This document shows positions 1-10,213 of a DNA stretch of 64,000 nucleotides, piece after piece. A program made the position numbers and the translations under genes. This stretch comes from Rhizobiales bacterium dw_265. GTDB taxonomy: Bacteria; Pseudomonadota; Alphaproteobacteria; Micropepsales; Micropepsaceae. Each line of letters starts with the position of its first letter. The first letter of the stretch is position 1. A model generated the notes under the pieces. That model had not been told where the DNA came from, made no database searches, and saw only the letters and a program-made list of their open reading frames with translations. The DNA lies in NCBI GenBank assembly GCA_018449595.1, contig JAAVUU010000005.1, positions 124,001 to 188,000 of the forward strand. The letters run 5' to 3'.

Positions 1-2
1 AT

Positions 3-713
3 CGCATCATCCCCGCGCCCGGCCATGCCGTCATCCGGGACACGGCGACCGGCAAGGTCAGTTACTGGCAGAAGGAATATCACCAGAGCGCCGCCGACAG
101 AAGCGGCGTCAGCACGGCCGATTACATCCACGCCATGTATTTCTTCCTGATGCAGGCGCGGTCGAAGGACGTGCTGATGATCGGCTGCGGCGGCGGCACC
201 CTGGCCACCATGCTGCACCGCTCGGGCGTGAAGGTGACGGTGGTGGACCTGCACAAGCTGTCGTTCGACATCGCGCGCGGCTATTTTCACATGCCGCCGG
301 ACGTGCCCTGCCATGTCGCGGACGGTGTCGCCTATCTGAAAAAGCGCCGCCATCGCCATGACGCGCTGGTGCTGGATGCCTTTGGCGAGGGCGGCATGCC
401 GGACGCCTTCAAGACACCGGCCTTTTTCAGGCTGGCGAAATCGCGCCTCAAGCCGCGCGGTTCGCTGTTCCTGATGAATGTCATCGTGGATGACGACAAG
501 GACCGCACGCCCGACAATCTGGTGCGCGGCCTGCGCCGGCAATGGCGTCGGGTGCGCCTGCTGGACACCGACGGCTGGCTCGACCGCAATGCCGTGATCG
601 CGGCCGGCGCCGTCGCAAAACTGGACAGGCCCAAAGTGCTGATGCCGCCCACGCCGGGTGGCGACAAGCTGGCGCGCGAACTGGATGTGCTGGACTGGCG
701 GCCCACAAGATGA
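3..713 (+). CDS. Spermidine-synthase-like methyltransferase (5' end missing)
   Basis: The reading frame is open from the first bases of the window, so the start lies outside it and about 236 residues are visible. The text around residue 60 of the visible part (VLMIGCGGGTLATML) is a Rossmann-type SAM/dcSAM binding loop. It is followed by VTVVDLHK, which fits the acidic end of strand beta-2, and by DALVLDAFGEGG, typical of the spermidine synthase-like (PF01564) fold. A true polyamine synthase role is not established, because many alphaproteobacterial members of this fold are uncharacterised. Its stop overlaps the start of the downstream ribbon-helix-helix gene (ATGA), so the two are probably co-translated. 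Confidence 0.75.
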   Translation, partial: RIIPAPGHAVIRDTATGKVSYWQKEYHQSAADRSGVSTADYIHAMYFFLMQARSKDVLMIGCGGGTLATMLHRSGVKVTVVDLHKLSFDIARGYFHMPPDVPCHVADGVAYLKKRRHRHDALVLDAFGEGGMPDAFKTPAFFRLAKSRLKPRGSLFLMNVIVDDDKDRTPDNLVRGLRRQWRRVRLLDTDGWLDRNAVIAAGAVAKLDRPKVLMPPTPGGDKLARELDVLDWRPTR

Positions 714-913
714 GCCTGAAGAAACGCTCCTTCACCTTGTCGGGGCATCGCACCAGCGTGGCGCTGGAAGCGGAGTTCTGGGCGGTGATCGACCAGGGCG
801 CCCGGCGCGAGGGCAAAAGCCTGGCGGCGCTGGTGGCCCAGATTGACGCATCGCGCGCCGCCCGACCGCTGGCCAGCGCGCTCAGGCTTTACGCTCTCGC
901 CAACAAACAATAG
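710..913 (+). CDS. Ribbon-helix-helix domain protein (RHH_4-like)
   Basis: This is a 67-residue protein. The start ATG at 710 overlaps the upstream stop as ATGA. A longer frame opening at 542 is rejected because it runs through the upstream gene. The sequence SFTLSGHRTSVALEAEFW, then KSLAALVAQID and SALRLYAL, matches the single-domain ribbon-helix-helix family common in Alphaproteobacteria: a beta strand with conserved HRTS and LE..FW, then helices. It is probably a small DNA-binding or protein-binding regulator of unknown target. In related genomes such genes often lie near DUF4169 genes, as here. Confidence 0.75.
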   Translation: MSLKKRSFTLSGHRTSVALEAEFWAVIDQGARREGKSLAALVAQIDASRAARPLASALRLYALANKQ

Positions 914-922
914 CCTTGGCGG

Positions 923-1522
923 ATGCTCACGCTTTATCACCATCCCCGCACCCGTTCGTCGCGCTTCCTCTTCCTGCTGGAGGAACTGGGCTGCCCGTAT
1001 GACATCCACCGCATCGCCAACATCCGCCGCGCCGACGGCAGCGGCGGCGTCGATCCGGAAAATCCCCATCCCCATGGCAAGTCGCCGGCGCTGAAGGATG
1101 GCGACACGCTGGTGTGGGAATCCTCCGCCATCGCATTATATCTCACGGACAAATTCACTCAGAACGGCATCGGTCCCGTGGTGGGCGATGCCCGGCGCGG
1201 CGCCTATCTGTCGTGGCTGGCCTATTATGCCGGCGTGATGGAGCCCGCCTGGATGAGCGCCTATATGAAATGGGAAATCCCGCGCGGCACCGCCGGCTGG
1301 GTCAAGACCGGCGAGATGATGACCTTCGTCAACGCCACCCTGGAAAAAGGCCCCTATCTGCTGGGCGAAAAGTTCAGCGCCGCGGACATCCTGATCGGCA
1401 CCACCCTCAAGATGTTCATGGGTTCGCCGCTGCTGGAAAAGACCGATCTGCTGGAAGCCTATGTCGGCCGGGTGATGGCGCGGCCCGCCTTTGCCCGCGC
1501 CCAGGCCAAAGAGAATGGTTGA
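923..1522 (+). CDS. Glutathione S-transferase family protein
   Basis: The 199-residue protein has the canonical two-domain GST layout. An N-terminal thioredoxin-like half (MLTLYHHPRTRSSRF) carries the cis-proline segment GKSPAL at residues 52-57 and the glutathione-contacting ESSAIALYL at 66-74. The C-terminal helical half includes PYLLGEKFSAADILIG, the usual N-capping box region. It is predicted to be cytosolic, conjugating glutathione to an unknown electrophile or acting as a reductase. The gene lies 9 nt after the RHH gene, and its last 8 nt overlap the DUF4169 gene, so the three form one short operon. Confidence 0.85.
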   Translation: MLTLYHHPRTRSSRFLFLLEELGCPYDIHRIANIRRADGSGGVDPENPHPHGKSPALKDGDTLVWESSAIALYLTDKFTQNGIGPVVGDARRGAYLSWLAYYAGVMEPAWMSAYMKWEIPRGTAGWVKTGEMMTFVNATLEKGPYLLGEKFSAADILIGTTLKMFMGSPLLEKTDLLEAYVGRVMARPAFARAQAKENG

Positions 1523-1706
1523 GATCGTCAACCTCAAGCGGGTGCGCAAGCAGCGCGCCAGGGCCGAAAAGGACAAGGCGGCCGAGGCCAACCGCGTCCT
1601 GCACGGGACGCCCAAGGCCGTGCGCAAGCTGGCCGACGCCCGCAAAGACCAGGCGGAACAGCGCATTTCCGGCCACAGGCTGGAAAAACCTGATGCGGAT
1701 AATTAA
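1515..1706 (+). CDS. DUF4169 family small basic protein
   Basis: The protein has 63 residues and is very rich in Lys and Arg: MVEIVNLKRVRKQ followed by charged helix AEKDKAAEANRVLHG and then ISGHRLE. This pattern is that of DUF4169, a short alphaproteobacterial family of unknown function. The ATG at 1515 lies inside the last codons of the GST gene (8 nt overlap), which favours translational coupling. An in-frame upstream opening at 1491 is less likely because it only adds GST antisense-like residues. No membrane segment or signal peptide is visible. Confidence 0.7.
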   Translation: MVEIVNLKRVRKQRARAEKDKAAEANRVLHGTPKAVRKLADARKDQAEQRISGHRLEKPDADN

Positions 1707-1780
1707 GTGGGAATTGCACCCCCCACCCCGTAAAATCCCGAAATGTTCCCAGATTCCCTGTGTGCGCCCAAGGCTTCACG

Positions 1781-4105
1781 ATGAGCGGCTATGGCGACCG
1801 CTATTCCGATCCTTTGGATTCCGCGTTTGAAGAACCTTCAACCGCGCCGGTACCGCGCGATCCGCCCTATCTCGCCGGCCTGAACAAGGAACAGCGCGAG
1901 GCGGTGGAAGCGGTGGACGGCCCGGTGCTGGTGCTGGCCGGGGCGGGCACCGGCAAGACCCGCGTCCTGACCACCCGCCTGGCCCATATCCTGGCGACGC
2001 GGCGCGCCTGGCCGGGCCAGCTTCTCTGCGTCACCTTCACCAACAAGGCGGCGCGCGAAATGAAGGAGCGCATCGGCGCCCTCATTGGCGGCGCCGTCGA
2101 AGGCATGCAGTGGCTGGGCACCTTCCACTCCATCGGCGCCAAGATGCTGCGCCGCCATGCCGAACTGGCGGGGCTGAAATCCAACTTCACCATCCTGGAT
2201 ACCGACGACCAGCTGCGCCTGATGAAGCAGCTGATCGAGGCCGAAGGCGTGGACGAAAAGCGCTGGCCGGCCCGCACCCTGGCCTCGCTGATAGACGGCT
2301 GGAAGAATCGCGGCTTGCGCCCCGACGATGTCGGCGAAGGCGATGCCCAGGGCTATGCCTTCGGCAAAGGCAAATCGCTGTACCGCCAGTATCAGGAACG
2401 GCTGAAGGCGCTGAACGCGGCGGATTTCGGCGACCTGCTGCTGGAGACGCTGCATATCCTCAAGACCCAGCCCGACATATTGGCCGATTACCGCGACCGC
2501 TTCCGCTACATGCTGGTGGACGAATATCAGGACACCAATGTCGTGCAGTATCTGTGGCTGAACCTGCTGGCCAAGGGATCGGGCAATGTCTGCGTGGTGG
2601 GCGATGACGACCAGAGCATCTATGGCTGGCGCGGCGCGGAAGTGGAAAACATATTGCGGTTCGAGCGTGATTTCCCCGGCGCGCGGGTGATCCGGCTGGA
2701 GCGCAACTACCGTTCGACGCCCATCATCCTGGGCGCGGCCTCGGGACTTATTGCGGCCAACAAGGGCCGCCTCGGCAAGACGCTGTGGACCGAGGGCGAG
2801 CCGGGCGAGAAGATCAAGGTCATGGGCGTGTGGGATGCGGAAGAAGAAGCCCGCAATGTCGCCGCCGATGCCGAAGACCTGCACCGCCAGGGCCACCGCT
2901 TTGCCCAGATGGCGGTGCTGGTGCGCGCCTCTTTCCAGATGCGCGAATTTGAAGACCGTTTCATCAGCCTGGGTCTTCCATACCGCGTGATCGGCGGCCC
3001 GCGCTTTTATGAGCGGCTGGAAATCCGCGACGCCATGGCCTATCTGCGGCTGATCGCCCAGGGCGATGACGACCTGGCATTCGAGCGCATCGTCAACAAG
3101 CCCAAGCGCGGCATCGGCGATGCGTCGGTCGCGACCTTGCATGCTTTTGCCCGCGCCCGGCGGGTGCCGCTGCTGGCGGCGGCGCGCGAGATCGCCCAGA
3201 CCGACGAGCTTCCGCCCAAGGCGCGCAAGGCGCTGGGCGAACTGACGGCGAATTTCGCACGCTGGAGCGAGACGTCGCGCGTCTTGCCGCATACCGAACT
3301 GGCCGAGATGGTGCTGGACGAAAGCGGCTATACCGACATGCTGAAGGCCGACAAATCGGCGGAAGCGCCGGGGCGGCTGGACAATCTGAAGGAATTCGTC
3401 CGCTCGATGGAGGGTTTCGAGTCGCTGGCCGCCTTCCTGGAGCATGTCAGCCTGGTGATGGAAATCGCCCAGGATGAGTCCGGCGACCGCATCAACCTGA
3501 TGACCCTGCATGCCGCCAAGGGGCTGGAATTCGACACCGTATTCCTGCCGGGCTGGGAGGAAGGACTGTTTCCCAGCCAGCGCACCATGGATGAGAACGG
3601 CATTGCCGGGCTGGAGGAGGAACGCCGCCTGGCCTATGTCGGGCTGACCCGCGCCAGGAAGCGGGCCCGGATTTCCATGGCCGCCAACCGCCGGGTGCAT
3701 GGTTCGTGGCAGGCGGCGCTGCCGTCGCGCTTCATCAAGGAAATTCCCGACGAGCATATCGACGCCACGGTGGATGAAGGCTTTTACGGCGGCTATACCG
3801 GCTTCCGCGACAATGAGAATGCCGCCAATTTCGGCAGCACTTATGACTCGCCGGGCTGGAAGCGCGCCCAGGCCAACAAGGCCGCGTCGGGCGGCTATCG
3901 CACCCGCCCGCCGTTGATCGAGGCGCAGGCCTGGTCGGTGCAGACCTCCGATCCCGGCGCCAGCGCCTATTCCAAAGGCGACCGCGTCTTCCATCAGAAA
4001 TTCGGCTATGGCCGCGTCACCTTTGTCGAAGGCAACAAGCTGACCGTGGCCTTCGACAAGGCCGGCGAAAAGCGGGTGATCGACCAGTTCGTGTCGCGCG
4101 CCTGA
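1781..4105 (+). CDS. uvrD: ATP-dependent DNA helicase UvrD/PcrA
   Basis: This is a 774-residue superfamily 1A 3'-5' helicase used in nucleotide excision and mismatch repair. Motifs appear in order: Q-motif LNKEQREAV (about 34-42), Walker A AGAGTGKT (53-60), TFHSIG, Walker B DEYQDTN (about 246), VGDDDQSIYGWRGA, LERNYRS, LMTLHAAKGLEF and VGLTRARK. The C-terminal 45 residues (KGDRVFHQKFGYGRV) form the Tudor-like PcrA/UvrD tail that contacts RNA polymerase. The start at 1781 is preferred over 1760 because AAGG lies 7 nt upstream and the family usually begins shortly before the Q-motif. It appears to be transcribed alone, and no LexA-like GTTC-N7-GTTC box is seen upstream. Confidence 0.92.
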   Translation: MSGYGDRYSDPLDSAFEEPSTAPVPRDPPYLAGLNKEQREAVEAVDGPVLVLAGAGTGKTRVLTTRLAHILATRRAWPGQLLCVTFTNKAAREMKERIGALIGGAVEGMQWLGTFHSIGAKMLRRHAELAGLKSNFTILDTDDQLRLMKQLIEAEGVDEKRWPARTLASLIDGWKNRGLRPDDVGEGDAQGYAFGKGKSLYRQYQERLKALNAADFGDLLLETLHILKTQPDILADYRDRFRYMLVDEYQDTNVVQYLWLNLLAKGSGNVCVVGDDDQSIYGWRGAEVENILRFERDFPGARVIRLERNYRSTPIILGAASGLIAANKGRLGKTLWTEGEPGEKIKVMGVWDAEEEARNVAADAEDLHRQGHRFAQMAVLVRASFQMREFEDRFISLGLPYRVIGGPRFYERLEIRDAMAYLRLIAQGDDDLAFERIVNKPKRGIGDASVATLHAFARARRVPLLAAAREIAQTDELPPKARKALGELTANFARWSETSRVLPHTELAEMVLDESGYTDMLKADKSAEAPGRLDNLKEFVRSMEGFESLAAFLEHVSLVMEIAQDESGDRINLMTLHAAKGLEFDTVFLPGWEEGLFPSQRTMDENGIAGLEEERRLAYVGLTRARKRARISMAANRRVHGSWQAALPSRFIKEIPDEHIDATVDEGFYGGYTGFRDNENAANFGSTYDSPGWKRAQANKAASGGYRTRPPLIEAQAWSVQTSDPGASAYSKGDRVFHQKFGYGRVTFVEGNKLTVAFDKAGEKRVIDQFVSRA

Positions 4106-4109
4106 TTTT

Positions 4110-4163
4110 CCTCCTCCGTTTACGGGGGAGGTGGATTGGCGCGAAGCGCCAAGACGGAGGGGG
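4110..4163 (+). repeat. Left double-hairpin repeat flanking the DUF559 gene
   Basis: Two adjacent stem-loops are present. The first pairs CCTCCTCCG (4110-4118) with CGGGGGAGG (4123-4131), with one mismatch. The second is a perfect 7-bp stem, TTGGCGC-GAA-GCGCCAA (4136-4152), containing the d(GCGAAGC) core known to form an unusually stable DNA mini-hairpin. A G-rich run follows (4157-4164). An inverted version of the same arrangement lies at 4504-4551 on the other side of the small gene. Confidence 0.75.
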
Positions 4164-4166
4164 GAG

Positions 4167-4541
4167 ATGCGCGACGACGAAGGACGGGCGCGCCGGTTCG
4201 CCAGACAGCTTCGCCGCCAACTGACAGATGCGGAAGTGATTTTGTGGTCGCGACTGCGGCATTGGCCTCTGGTGAAAATTCGCAGACAACATCCGGTCGG
4301 GATTTATATCGCCGATTTCGCCTGCGTCGCCGCGCGTCTGATCATCGAGGTAGACGGCGCGACCCATGGCAGCGATGCGGAAATTGCCCATGATTTGGCG
4401 CGAACGCGGTATCTGGAACAGCGCGGCTGGCGCGTCTTTCGGGTGACCAATGATGCGATTTACAAAAATCTCGACGACACGCTTTCTGCGATAGCGAGCT
4501 TACTCCCCCCTCCACCGCTTCGCGGTCCCCCTCCCCCGTGA
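4167..4541 (+). CDS. DUF559 (Vsr/PD-(D/E)XK-like) endonuclease-family protein
   Basis: The protein has 124 residues. The core LTDAEVILWSRLR (E23), IADFAC (D50) and LIIEVDGATH (E61-V-D63) matches DUF559, a family structurally related to the Vsr mismatch endonuclease and other PD-(D/E)XK nucleases. RGWRVFRVTNDAI is the conserved C-terminal strand. ATG 4167 has GGAGGGGGGAG directly upstream, and that RBS is itself part of the left flanking repeat. The last residues (PPPPLRGPPPP) are encoded by the right flanking hairpin, and the TGA stop sits in its loop. The gene stands alone between uvrD and prmA. Catalytic activity is inferred from motifs only. Confidence 0.8.
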   Translation: MRDDEGRARRFARQLRRQLTDAEVILWSRLRHWPLVKIRRQHPVGIYIADFACVAARLIIEVDGATHGSDAEIAHDLARTRYLEQRGWRVFRVTNDAIYKNLDDTLSAIASLLPPPPLRGPPPP

Positions 4542-4551
4542 ACGGGGGAGG
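4504..4551 (+). repeat. Right double-hairpin repeat flanking the DUF559 gene (inverted)
   Basis: This is a reverse-orientation version of the repeat at 4110-4163. A C-rich run is followed by the stem ACCGC-TTC-GCGGT (4514-4526) and a perfect 9-bp stem CCTCCCCCG/CGGGGGAGG (4530-4538 and 4543-4551) with loop TGAA. The stop codon of the DUF559 gene is in that loop. Read on the opposite strand the middle stem again has a CGCGAAGCG core. Confidence 0.75.
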
Positions 4552-4793
4552 AAAGCCGCCGATATCGCCGCGGCGCTGGAAGGTCCGGCGCAGTCTGTGC
4601 CGCACGCGCGACATATCCACCTGTTCCCGGCATGCGCCACGCTGTAAAATCGCGGCCATGAAAGCGATACGCCGTTCTTGTCAACATTCGTGGTGTCATG
4701 ACTTAGCCGAACACGATTGCGTGTCAGCGGGCACCGCGCCGTGGATAGACTCTGACCAGTATCCTTTTGCATCAACCGGTTGGCGCAAAAATT
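4552..4793. other. Intergenic stretch upstream of prmA, no gene seen
   Basis: There is no convincing gene. A frame stays open from ATG 4659 through 4945, but its codon use is unlike that of the neighbouring genes and it has no recognisable protein signature. A DnaA-box-like CTATCCACG lies on the minus strand at 4740-4748. The remaining sequence shows no terminator or RNA fold that could be recognised by eye. The promoter for prmA should lie here or in the motif block that follows. Confidence 0.4.
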
Positions 4794-4799
4794 GGGGGA

Positions 4800-4845
4800 G
4801 GGGGTATCGGTTTTCCGGTCGCACAATTAAATTGCGCAAGCCCGA
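4800..4845 (+). promoter_or_regulatory. Shared upstream motif block (copy A), upstream of prmA
   Basis: GGGGGTA (4800-4806), 13 variable bases and a 26-nt segment (4820-4845) are present. The 26-nt segment is identical, in the same order and at the same spacing, to one upstream of ligA (9980-10025, minus strand). It contains the near-palindrome GCACAATTAAATTGCGC (4821-4837), which looks like an operator. It ends 96 nt before the prmA ATG. A DnaA-box-like CTATCCACA follows at 4871-4879. The function is unknown. A regulator site, a promoter module or a dispersed repeat are all possible. Confidence 0.5.
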
Positions 4846-4941
4846 ATCCGGATGGCGGCCCGCCACTTCGCTATCCACACTTTGGCGCAAGACGCAGGAC
4901 GCAAAGTTGACGATCCTGCGACTTGTGGGCATATCCCCGCC

Positions 4942-5796
4942 ATGACCAACCCACCCCTCTGGAAAGCCAGCGTTTCGCTGACCAAGGCCGAAGCCCCCGA
5001 CGTATCCGCCGCGCTGGAACTGGACGGCAGCGCCCAGGCGGTGCTGATCGTGGAAGAGCCGTTCGCCGACGGCGCGGTGGTCGAGGCGCTGTACACCGAG
5101 GAACCCGATGCCGCCTATCTCAGCCGTATCGCGCGGCGCGAGATCACCGTCGCCCCCCTGCCCGACCAGGACTGGATTCGCCTGTCGCAGGAGGGCCTGC
5201 CGCCGGTGCGGGCCGGGCGCTTCTTTGTCTATGGCGCGCATGATGCGGGTCAGGTGCCCCATGGCGTGATCCCGATGCGGATCGAGGCCGGGCTGGCCTT
5301 CGGCACCGGCCATCATGAGACGACCGCGCTGTGCCTGACGGTGCTGTCCGATCTTGCCAAGAAACGCGCATTCCGCAAGGTGCTGGACCTGGGCTGCGGC
5401 ACCGGCCTTCTGGCCATCGGCGCGGCGATGCTGTGGAAGCGGCCCGTGCTGGCGTCGGACATCGATCCGGTCGCCGTCGAGGTGACGCGCGAGAATGCGC
5501 GGGCCAATGGCGCGGGCGCGCTGGTCAGGGCCGTCACCGCTGACGGGCTGACCAGTCCGGTGCTGGCCCATGCCGCGCCCTATGACCTGCTGATCGCCAA
5601 CATATTGGCCGGGCCGCTGACCCAGCTGGCCCCCGCGATCCAGAAATCGCTGCAGCCGGGGGCGACCCTGGTGCTGTCGGGGCTGCTGAACAATCAGGAA
5701 AAGCTGGTGACGGGTTTTTACCAGTCGCTGCGGCGGGTTGCGGTGCGCCGGATGGGGCCGTGGAGCGCGCTGGTGCTGGAAAAGCCATCGCGCTAA
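4942..5796 (+). CDS. prmA: Ribosomal protein L11 methyltransferase PrmA
   Basis: This 284-residue cytosolic SAM-dependent enzyme trimethylates ribosomal protein L11. The N-terminal substrate-recognition domain (about 1-90) precedes the catalytic Rossmann domain. AFGTGHHETT (about 118-127) is the family signature loop, LDLGCGTGLLAIGA (about 147-160) is the SAM loop, ASDIDPVAV the acidic strand end, and LLIANILAGPL the post-motif catalytic loop. ATG 4942 is chosen because the 30 residues added by the upstream start at 4852 do not resemble PrmA. It is followed 10 nt later by the aminopeptidase gene, and the two are probably co-transcribed. Confidence 0.93.
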   Translation: MTNPPLWKASVSLTKAEAPDVSAALELDGSAQAVLIVEEPFADGAVVEALYTEEPDAAYLSRIARREITVAPLPDQDWIRLSQEGLPPVRAGRFFVYGAHDAGQVPHGVIPMRIEAGLAFGTGHHETTALCLTVLSDLAKKRAFRKVLDLGCGTGLLAIGAAMLWKRPVLASDIDPVAVEVTRENARANGAGALVRAVTADGLTSPVLAHAAPYDLLIANILAGPLTQLAPAIQKSLQPGATLVLSGLLNNQEKLVTGFYQSLRRVAVRRMGPWSALVLEKPSR

Positions 5797-5806
5797 CCTG
5801 CCGGAC

Positions 5807-7624
5807 ATGGACAAGCCCTTTCAAAGTTACGACGACGCCTCCAACCCCGCCACCTGTGCGCCGCGCCTTTCCGCCCTTCGCGCCGAACTCGCCAGGCGCG
5901 GGCTGGACGGATTTGTGGTGCCGCACAGCGATCAGCATATGGGCGAGTACCTGCCCGCCTTTGCCGAGCGGCTGGCCTGGCTGACCGCCTTCACCGGCTC
6001 GGCCGGCGCGGCGGTGGTGCTGACCGGCAAGGCGGCGGTGTTCGTGGATGGCCGCTATACGCTTCAGGTGCGCAACCAGACCGACACATCGCTGTTCGAA
6101 CCGCGCGACCTGGTGGGCGAAGGCCCGCAGGGCTGGATACCCGGCAACCTGCCGCGCGGCGCCAAGCTGGGCTATGATCCCTGGCTGCACACCGCCCATG
6201 GCGTGATGCACCTGAAAGCCGCCGCCGACAAGGCCGGCGGTACATTGGTGGCGGTGGAGAGCAATCCGATTGATGCGGTGTGGCACGACCAGCCCGCGCC
6301 GCCGGTCTCGCCCGCCCGGCCGCATGCCCTGAACCTGGCCGGCGAGCAGAGCGAGGCCAAGCGGCTGCAACTGGGCGAACAGTTGAAGAAGGCGGGCGCG
6401 GAAGCTGCCGTCATCACCCTGGCGGATTCCGTCTGCTGGCTTTTGAACATGCGCGGCCATGACGTGCCGCACACGCCTTTCACTTTGGCCTTTGCGATCC
6501 TGCATGATGACGGCGGCGCCGACCTGTTCCTGGACCCCGCCAAGCGCACGCCCGAACTGATGGCGCATCTTGGCAACTCGGTTCAGGTTCACAATCCCGA
6601 CCAGTTCGCCGCGGCACTGGACGCCATGAAGGGCCGCAGCGTGCTGGTGGACCCGTCCACCGCCGCCGCCGCGATCTTCGACCGCCTGCAGAAGGCAGGC
6701 GCCAAGATCCGGCAAGGCGCCGATCCCTGCCAGTTGCCCAAGGCCTGCAAGAACCCGCTGGAGATCGCCGGCATGCGCAAGGCGCACATCCGCGACGGCG
6801 GGGCGCTGGCGCGGTTCCTGGCCTGGTTCGAAACCCATGCGGCGGGCGGCGAACTGACCGAGATCGATGCGGCGGAAAAGCTGGAAGGCTTCCGCCGCGC
6901 CACCGGCGTCTTGAGCGACGTGTCGTTCGACACCATCAGCGGCGCGGGCAGCAATGGCGCCATTGTGCATTACCGCGTCACCCGTTCGACCAATCGCGTC
7001 ATCGCGCCGGGCGAGATGTTCCTGCTGGATTCGGGCGCGCAATATCCCGACGGCACCACCGACGTCACCCGCACCGTCATGGTGGGCGAGGCGACCGCCG
7101 AAATGCGCGACCGCTTCACCCGCGTGCTGAAGGGCCATATCGCGCTGGCGACGGCGCGCTTCCCCGACGGCACCATCGGCATGCAGCTCGACAGTTTCGC
7201 CCGCCGCCCGCTTTGGGAGGCGGGACTGGATTACGACCATGGCACCGGCCATGGCGTGGGATCGTATCTTTCGGTGCATGAAGGGCCGCAGAACATCTCC
7301 AAGAAGCCGGTGCTGCAGGCGCTGTTGCCCGGCATGGTCTGTTCCAACGAGCCGGGCTTCTACAAGGCCGGCGCCTTCGGCATCCGCATCGAAAACCTGG
7401 TGGTGGTGACGCCGCCGGAAGATGTGGGCGGGGAGCGCAAGATGATGGGCTTTGAGACCATCACCCTGGCGCCGATTGACCTGAACCTGGTCGAGCCATC
7501 CTTGCTGACGGAAACGGAGCGCCGCTGGCTGAACGCCTATCATGCGCGCGTGCGCGATCAGATAGGGCCGCTGGTCGAGGAAGAGACGCGGACCTGGCTG
7601 GAGCGGGCGACCAGAGCCATCTGA
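5807..7624 (+). CDS. pepP: Xaa-Pro aminopeptidase (M24B, three-domain type)
   Basis: The protein has 605 residues, the length of the three-domain aminopeptidase P class: two creatinase-like N-terminal domains (about 15-330), then a pita-bread M24 domain and a C-terminal M24_C tail. The dinuclear metal ligands are visible as LDSGAQYPDGTTDVTRT (two Asp, about 407 and 418), HGTGHGVG (His, about 480), NEPGFY (Glu, about 514) and the Glu of MMGFETITLAP (about 549). It removes N-terminal residues preceding proline. No signal peptide is present, so it is likely cytosolic. ATG 5807 is 10 nt after prmA; the longer frame opening at 5738 overlaps prmA and is rejected. Confidence 0.9.
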   Translation: MDKPFQSYDDASNPATCAPRLSALRAELARRGLDGFVVPHSDQHMGEYLPAFAERLAWLTAFTGSAGAAVVLTGKAAVFVDGRYTLQVRNQTDTSLFEPRDLVGEGPQGWIPGNLPRGAKLGYDPWLHTAHGVMHLKAAADKAGGTLVAVESNPIDAVWHDQPAPPVSPARPHALNLAGEQSEAKRLQLGEQLKKAGAEAAVITLADSVCWLLNMRGHDVPHTPFTLAFAILHDDGGADLFLDPAKRTPELMAHLGNSVQVHNPDQFAAALDAMKGRSVLVDPSTAAAAIFDRLQKAGAKIRQGADPCQLPKACKNPLEIAGMRKAHIRDGGALARFLAWFETHAAGGELTEIDAAEKLEGFRRATGVLSDVSFDTISGAGSNGAIVHYRVTRSTNRVIAPGEMFLLDSGAQYPDGTTDVTRTVMVGEATAEMRDRFTRVLKGHIALATARFPDGTIGMQLDSFARRPLWEAGLDYDHGTGHGVGSYLSVHEGPQNISKKPVLQALLPGMVCSNEPGFYKAGAFGIRIENLVVVTPPEDVGGERKMMGFETITLAPIDLNLVEPSLLTETERRWLNAYHARVRDQIGPLVEEETRTWLERATRAI

Positions 7625-7714
7625 TTTGATTCAGGTCAAAGCGGGGATCGAGCTTACGGGGTTTGATCGGGATGCGGCTGGAGCCCTCCCCCCCTCTTCC
7701 CAGCCGCCCAATGG

Positions 7715-7752
7715 TTAGCCCGGCTGGTTCCCCCCCGCCGGGCTAAACTTTT
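7715..7752 (+). terminator. Hairpin between convergent pepP and ligA
   Basis: A perfect 10-bp inverted repeat TTAGCCCGGC (7715-7724) / GCCGGGCTAA (7737-7746) with a C-rich loop is followed on the plus strand by ACTTTTCC. This fits an intrinsic terminator for the prmA-pepP transcript. The minus-strand side lacks a T run, so it is a weaker candidate for ligA. Confidence 0.6.
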
Positions 7753-7764
7753 CCAGGCCGGCAT

Positions 7765-10065
<2,301 letters not shown>

Positions 10066-10086
10066 TTATCGCAGAGCGTGGCCAAG

Positions 10087-10113
10087 CTTATCCCCATTTT
10101 GCCGTGGGATAAG
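10087..10113. promoter_or_regulatory. Inverted repeat CTTATCCC-N11-GGGATAAG between recN and ligA
   Basis: An 8-bp perfect inverted repeat (10087-10094 and 10106-10113) contains two divergent DnaA-box-like sequences, TTATCCCCA and, on the other strand, TTATCCCAC. It lies about 170 nt upstream of the ligA start. It may be a protein-binding operator; binding by DnaA is only a guess from similarity to TTATCCACA. Confidence 0.35.
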
Positions 10114-10213
10114 GTTGCCGGCAGCCGGGAGGACAAGTTGAGGACAGGCACATGCGCACTCCGAAAGCATCGCGCGCAGTATAGCGGCTGTTGCGGATGT
10201 AGAGAAACCGCGC

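Noticed and set aside
1700..1780. Possible LexA box (GTTC-N7-GTTC) upstream of uvrD
   Set aside because: Only one GTTC half is present (near 1745); the second half does not match.
1838..3994. A 718-residue minus-strand frame opposite uvrD
   Set aside because: Composition (His/Gln/Ala-rich) and lack of motifs mark it as an antisense shadow of the helicase gene.
4659..4945. A frame open from ATG 4659 through the prmA upstream region
   Set aside because: Codon use is unlike the neighbours, no family pattern, and it runs across the shared regulatory motif; treated as non-coding.
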